Shown piece after piece: positions 59,600 to 64,000 of a DNA stretch of 64,000 nucleotides (position 1 is its first letter; every line of letters starts with the position of its first letter). The position numbers were made by a program, and so were the translations under genes. Under the pieces are notes generated by a model that had not been told where the DNA came from, made no database searches, and worked only from the letters and a program-made list of their open reading frames with translations. Source of the DNA: Morchella semilibera (taxonomy: Eukaryota > Ascomycota > Pezizomycetes > Pezizales > Morchellaceae); the NCBI GenBank assembly GCA_009192285.1, contig CM018604.1, positions 3,513,494 to 3,577,493 on the forward strand. The letters are read 5' to 3'.

Positions 59600-62312
59600 A
59601 CAAACATTGTTAGTATATTATTTGTTATGTATATTTGTATAATAATTGTATGAAGCGCTCGGTAACTTTGATTTAAGTTTTTTTGAAAACTATACAATTA
59701 ATACCAATAGGCATAAATAATCTACCTTGCCTATTCTAATAACTTCAGTGAATATGATAGGTATTGGTATTGCTAGAATAATTAAGAATGACGGGTGTAC
59801 ATATAATTACTGTATGTGTTCTTATAACTTCAATAGATACGGGTAAATTCCAGTAATAGTACAAAAATTACTACTGATAGGCATACATATGATACTCCGC
59901 CTATTCTCCTGGCTTCAGTGTATACGGGTAAGTATTAGTCTTACTATACCGGTAAACGAGAATACAATAATGCGCATAATAGTATATTGTATCGTAGAAT
60001 ATAACATTGATGTAGTTAGTAAATGCTTCAATAAATATAAAAATTTACAATTAAAGATAAAAGAACCTTGACTAGTAAGAATAATATAGATAGTGAAAAC
60101 TAACCTAGACAAATACTGCGTAGTTGTAGTAGCTATAGATAATATCATGAAATAGTATCTTGCGTTTGCCCGTTAGAGTACTAAGGGTATATTAGTTACT
60201 TTTATCATATATAATATCTTATTTAAATAAAAAGAGATAAGTAGAATAAATAGGAATAAGTGCTATCAAGTAGAAATAAGTACGAATAAGTGCTACTAAG
60301 TAAGAAAAAGTACGGATAAGTGCTAGCAAGTAAGAATAAATACGGATAAATACCAGAAAGTACCATTAAGTATATATACAGGTACTGTAGCATGAGTAAT
60401 AGTCATCTAAACTAAGACCTGAAAATTAGACAAATATATTAACTCCGTTAGGATAGTATAGCATATTTATCACCCCATATCTAATAATATTATATTTAAG
60501 TAAGGAAAGATAACTTCAAGTATGTTGCAATAAGCAGCAATAATCGGTGAAGTAAGTGAAGTAAAGTACTGCAGCAAGTGAAGAATTAAGAAGGGATAAA
60601 TAGAAATAGATACAAAGAAGTGAAATAAATAAGAATAATTATATAATAATAACTATAAATAGAAACACAGGTTAGTTTTCAGTAGCAACACATATTATAA
60701 TACATGTCAGGTAAGAAAGTGCCAGAATATATGAAAAAAATAACCGGTAAGTAGGAAGAAGTAGCAATAAATACCAAGAAGTAGGAATAAATGAGGATAA
60801 CCAGGGACAAATACGGACAAATAATGAAAAGCAAGAATAACTATATACCAATAACTATAAATAGAAACACGGGATAAGATTTTTCAAGAGCTTACATATT
60901 ACATGTATAATAAGTATACGTGTGACGCACTTAACGGGAGATAAAAAATGCCTCATATATAAACCAGTTCGGGAAAAAGCTGGGAATAAGGTGAAAGTAA
61001 GTGCGGCAGGTAAAAGATTTAGGCATGAATAATGCGTGGACATGCTACGGATAATGTTTTATAAGAATGCAGCTAGTATATTATATCCCAAAACCCCGCT
61101 AACGTGAAAAATATGCCTCAATATATGGAAATAATGGTGGATAAGTAAAAATAAATAGCAGTAAGTATCAGCAAGTAGCAATAAGTGGGAATCACCTCCA
61201 ATAAATGGAAATAAGCGAAAGAGAATTACAAATAATAGTACGGGACAATGTCTTGTACTTACCCGTTAGGGTAGAACATACATATAAGCCACTTAGATAA
61301 TATATAACATATCACTTTAAAGAGAAAGAAGCAAAAAAAAAAAACCTCAACATGTGAAAATAAGTACAAATAAGCAAGGATAAGCGGCAGCAAGTGCCAG
61401 CAAGTATGAATACGTGGCAACAACTAGAAATAAGTATAGACAAATAAAATCGAGTAAGAAAAGCTATATGCCGAAGAAGTATGAAAAAGTAGGAATAAGT
61501 ATAGATAAGCAGGTCAATTACAAACAATTGCTACTATAAATAATCGGAATTGCTTAACACTACCCATTTGAGTAGTACAAGTCTGTTAATCATGTTATGC
61601 ATAATATTTTACGAAAAACTTTCAACAGATAAGGATAAGCAGAAATAAGCAGGAATATGTAATCAAAAGTGCCGATAAATATAAATAAGTACGGATAAGC
61701 GCTAATAGGCGTCATAAGTCTGATATTCCCTGCATGCTAGCCCAACAAATACGCAGAATAGATAGCGCCCCATATGACAAAGTGGGAGTAAATAAGCAAG
61801 GATAACAGTAATAAGTGACGATAAATTAGAAGAAGTAAAAATAAGTATAGATTAGTGGTAATAAGTTGCAGCAAGTCTCGGCATTTAACAATTATTATAC
61901 ATTTCACATAGATGCACCAAACATCAACGGATTTAGTTAATAATTTCATTGATATTATTACTTGAGATTTTATAATATTCTTGATGATATGTATATATTT
62001 ATATATAATTCTTTGCAATCGCTATTCTGTTGTCCTTCATACCTCAAATCATTTTCGAACTAAAGTACAAGCTATCATATAAACTCCAAAGGCATGGTTT
62101 GTACCCAATCATTCCTTGTCAATAATTTAAGCGACTTATCTTTCTACAGAATAATTCAATGCCCGAGCAAATCGTTTCTGATAAAAACAATCAACAACGG
62201 ACCCAAGGAGATAATATCAATCTCAATCGTAATAAATAGGATACTTTGAGATTTTTCCCCAAAACCCATACTTACGTATCTAGATCCCTTTATCGTACCA
62301 TATAGCTCAACA
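59600..62312. other. AT-rich non-coding region holding the 10-bp repeat array
   Basis: No gene. The first ~550 bases after the RepHel stop contain short direct repeats of the type ACTTCAGTG-ATACGGGTAA. The degenerate repeat array follows, then about 400 bases of AT-rich leader before the DUF6532-like gene. A Helitron 3' end may lie here but I could not place it. Confidence 0.5.
60155..61890. repeat. Degenerate 10-bp-period repeat array in composite units
   Basis: Blocks of tandem 10-base units with consensus AAGTA or AATAAGTA plus variable bases. Examples are 14 exact-period units at ~60237-60380, about 12 at ~60750-60865, and further blocks at ~61137-61215, 61355-61530, 61628-61705 and 61788-61885. 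The blocks are separated by about 60-100-base spacers that share a box of type CCGTTAGGGTAG (near 60168, 60446, 61262 and, weakened, 61563), followed by AT-rich sequence. The composite units are roughly 170-300 bases. Non-coding. Confidence 0.8.
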
Positions 62313-63983
62313 ATGTCAATGCAATCAAGAGTTGCTGAAACTCTACTACCGGATAATCAAAGCCAAGAAGATACGCAAATCATTCCACCTACTATTCTTA
62401 ATGACGATGCAACAATTCCAGATACTCAAATCCCCCGTGAACCTCAGCCTCCTCAACTACCAATTCTTTCGTTTTCAGATGCTGGCCAATGGAGTGTTGG
62501 ATCACGTATTAATACACGAAGAAGATTGCTAGGATCTATTCCCGAACATACTAGAGTGGAGAATACGATTGTCGGAAGAGCATTTACAATACCATTACAT
62601 AGCGTTGAGGTATTACCAAATACTTACATATTTGAATACTTTCTCACATGCAATTAGGAAGAAACTCGTCACGCAATGATCCTTGGAGACAGGGGTGATG
62701 CCAGCAGGCAACATCCACGTCGTACTTCCGATGATATTAATGCATGGCTCCTACAAGCACAAGCAGATGCTACGAACTCTTCTTTCATCTATTTCTTGCA
62801 CCCGTATTTCCAGGAATCTGTGTACAGGCAGTAGCGAATATCTACCATGAGCCAACTTGAAAGACCTTCGTACCGCTTAAAAGATCAAGCACCAGAAATC
62901 CAAACAATCTTGAAGATCGCAAATGATGGAGTTGATGCATATACATTCCTTATGGAACCATTTAGTCTTCCAGATCCGTTGAATCTTGCATTACAAAAAA
63001 TATGGCAGGAATCTGCAACCAAAGCCAAAATGGATCCCCCGATCCTAAGTAACACCTACCTCAAGATTGTAGGTTATAAATTCCATTACTTGAATAAATG
63101 GTTATTAATTTTACAAGATGAAAGACTTTCATGTTTATGCGAAATCTAGATTACTCAATCGAATGAAGTCAAAACTGGAAAGATCACTATACGGATTCAG
63201 TGAACTATCAACCACAGAGAAAAAAACTGAACGTGCAGTATATCTTTTGTATAAAGATAGATTCCTATGTCAACCAAAGCATTACGAGGTAATCAGATCT
63301 CTTTATAAAAATTAGCAAAAAAACTAATAATTATCTCATATAGGATATTAAATTCTATTTTTTAGCTCCCGAATTGATTGAATTAATATACCATATATAT
63401 TACCATGATACCACCGGACGAGTTCGAAAAGATGATATATTTCTTGAACAAATAAATCATAAATTTATTTGTTTAGTTTCGACTGCCATATGGTATAATT
63501 TACGTCGAATATCATTAGGAAATCCAACGAAAGCAAAACAATTGGGGCATTTTGGGTACAAAAAAAATATTTTAAGGTGAAGCTTGGTATCGAATTTAGC
63601 TTGTTTCAGTACTAAAATGAAATTATTTCTAGTCTACTTTACAATCGACTAAAAAATTACTGGGTGGATTCGAAGGCCATCAGTTCGGAGTCATCTATTG
63701 GATCTTATCAAAGAGTGAATTGTACGACAAATGGTTAAAATTCTTTTATAATTATTTTGTGTTATACTATGATCTTAATATAGATTGAGACTCGCAGATC
63801 GAAGAAAATTCAACAAATGATATCTCAACAAAAATTGAAGGACATCAAGATGATGACGATGATTTAGAAAGAGAGCTAAATCTCCGAAGGAAAAGAGTAA
63901 GGCCAGATGATCGGGATGAGATACAGCCTAATGAACCCAGTATTACCCCACCCCCATATCCATCGGGTCAAGGTACACCTTAA
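62313..63983 (+). CDS. DUF6532-like fungal protein gene, one in-frame stop
   Basis: Exons 62313-62609, 62658-63068, 63118-63288 and 63344-~63560, plus a tail exon near 63798-63983. Introns of 48, 49 and 55 bp have canonical borders and keep phase. A TAG codon at 62832-62834 interrupts exon 2 in an otherwise open frame (CAG TAG CGA), which fits a C-to-T change from CAG. The junction from exon 4 to the tail is unresolved. The N terminus is acidic and Pro-rich. Central and C-terminal segments (RLLNRMKSKLERSLYGF; FYFLAPELIELIYHIYYHD; ICLVSTAIWYNLRRISLG) have the spacing of the DUF6532 domain common in fungi. The tail is acidic then basic (DDDDDLERELNLRRKR). Function unknown. Its strand and composition match the Helitron genes, so it may be a passenger. 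Confidence 0.6.
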
Positions 63984-64000
63984 AATGTACGTATTGAAAT

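Larger units (their letters stand above)
53150..64000 (+). mobile_element. Helitron-like element block (ends not defined)
   Basis: A strongly AT-rich block carrying three plus-strand genes: an ORF with a nuclear-localisation motif, a RepHel gene and a DUF6532-like gene, with a long repeat array between the last two. Helitrons transpose through a HUH Rep nuclease and a Pif1-family helicase, both recognisable here. Helitron ends (5' TC, 3' CTRR after a short hairpin, insertion between A and T) could not be placed confidently. The left boundary is a composition change, and the right end may lie outside the window. Whether all three genes belong to one element is inference. Confidence 0.55.

Noticed and set aside
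60155-61890. CRISPR-like array
   Set aside because: Regular repeats are present but the period is 10 bp with no 25-40-bp repeat/spacer structure, and the sequence is eukaryotic.

Overview
The window looks like chromosomal DNA of a filamentous ascomycete (Pezizomycotina; a Pezizomycetes or truffle-like genome is my guess, not proven). The reasons are 46-127 bp spliceosomal introns with gtgagt/gtatgt-type donors, a NACHT-ankyrin STAND protein of fungal type, a secreted AA9 lytic polysaccharide monooxygenase, a microsomal-type epoxide hydrolase, a Helitron with a fungal-style RepHel, and long gene-poor AT-rich stretches with foldback elements.

Layout. 1-3750 (minus): NLR-like receptor. All eight visible exons join in phase, giving 1093 residues, and the gene runs off the left edge inside an array of almost identical 99-bp ankyrin units. 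4688-6370 (minus): multi-pass membrane protein of unknown function. 6.4-14.1 kb: no gene I can support. 14169-15640 (minus): complete five-exon epoxide hydrolase. 17895-18788 (plus): four-exon AA9 LPMO carrying three single-base frameshifts. These two metabolic genes are divergent across about 2.25 kb and lie in a GC-rich island rich in C/G homopolymers.

19-53 kb is gene-poor. It holds a tRNA-like element, at least six inverted-repeat or hairpin elements of MITE type, a strong excess of the palindrome TACATGTA, and three dispersed same-strand genes (26.5-27.3, 39.3-40.1 and 48.7-49.7 kb). Each of these three encodes a 232-280 residue protein ending in the same unusual C2H2-like zinc finger. 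They share a phase-2 first intron and appear intact. I do not recognise this family, and it is the best candidate for something undescribed.

From about 53.2 kb to the right edge the base composition becomes strongly AT-rich and the content is mobile-element-like: an intact four-exon ORF with a basic nuclear-localisation motif (53881-55206), a frameshifted Helitron Rep/Pif1 helicase gene (55352-59599), about 1.7 kb of degenerate repeats with an exact 10-bp period (60.2-61.9 kb), and a spliced gene resembling the fungal DUF6532 group (62313-63983) with one in-frame stop. The three genes share a strand and composition and may be one large Helitron-like unit whose ends are not identified.
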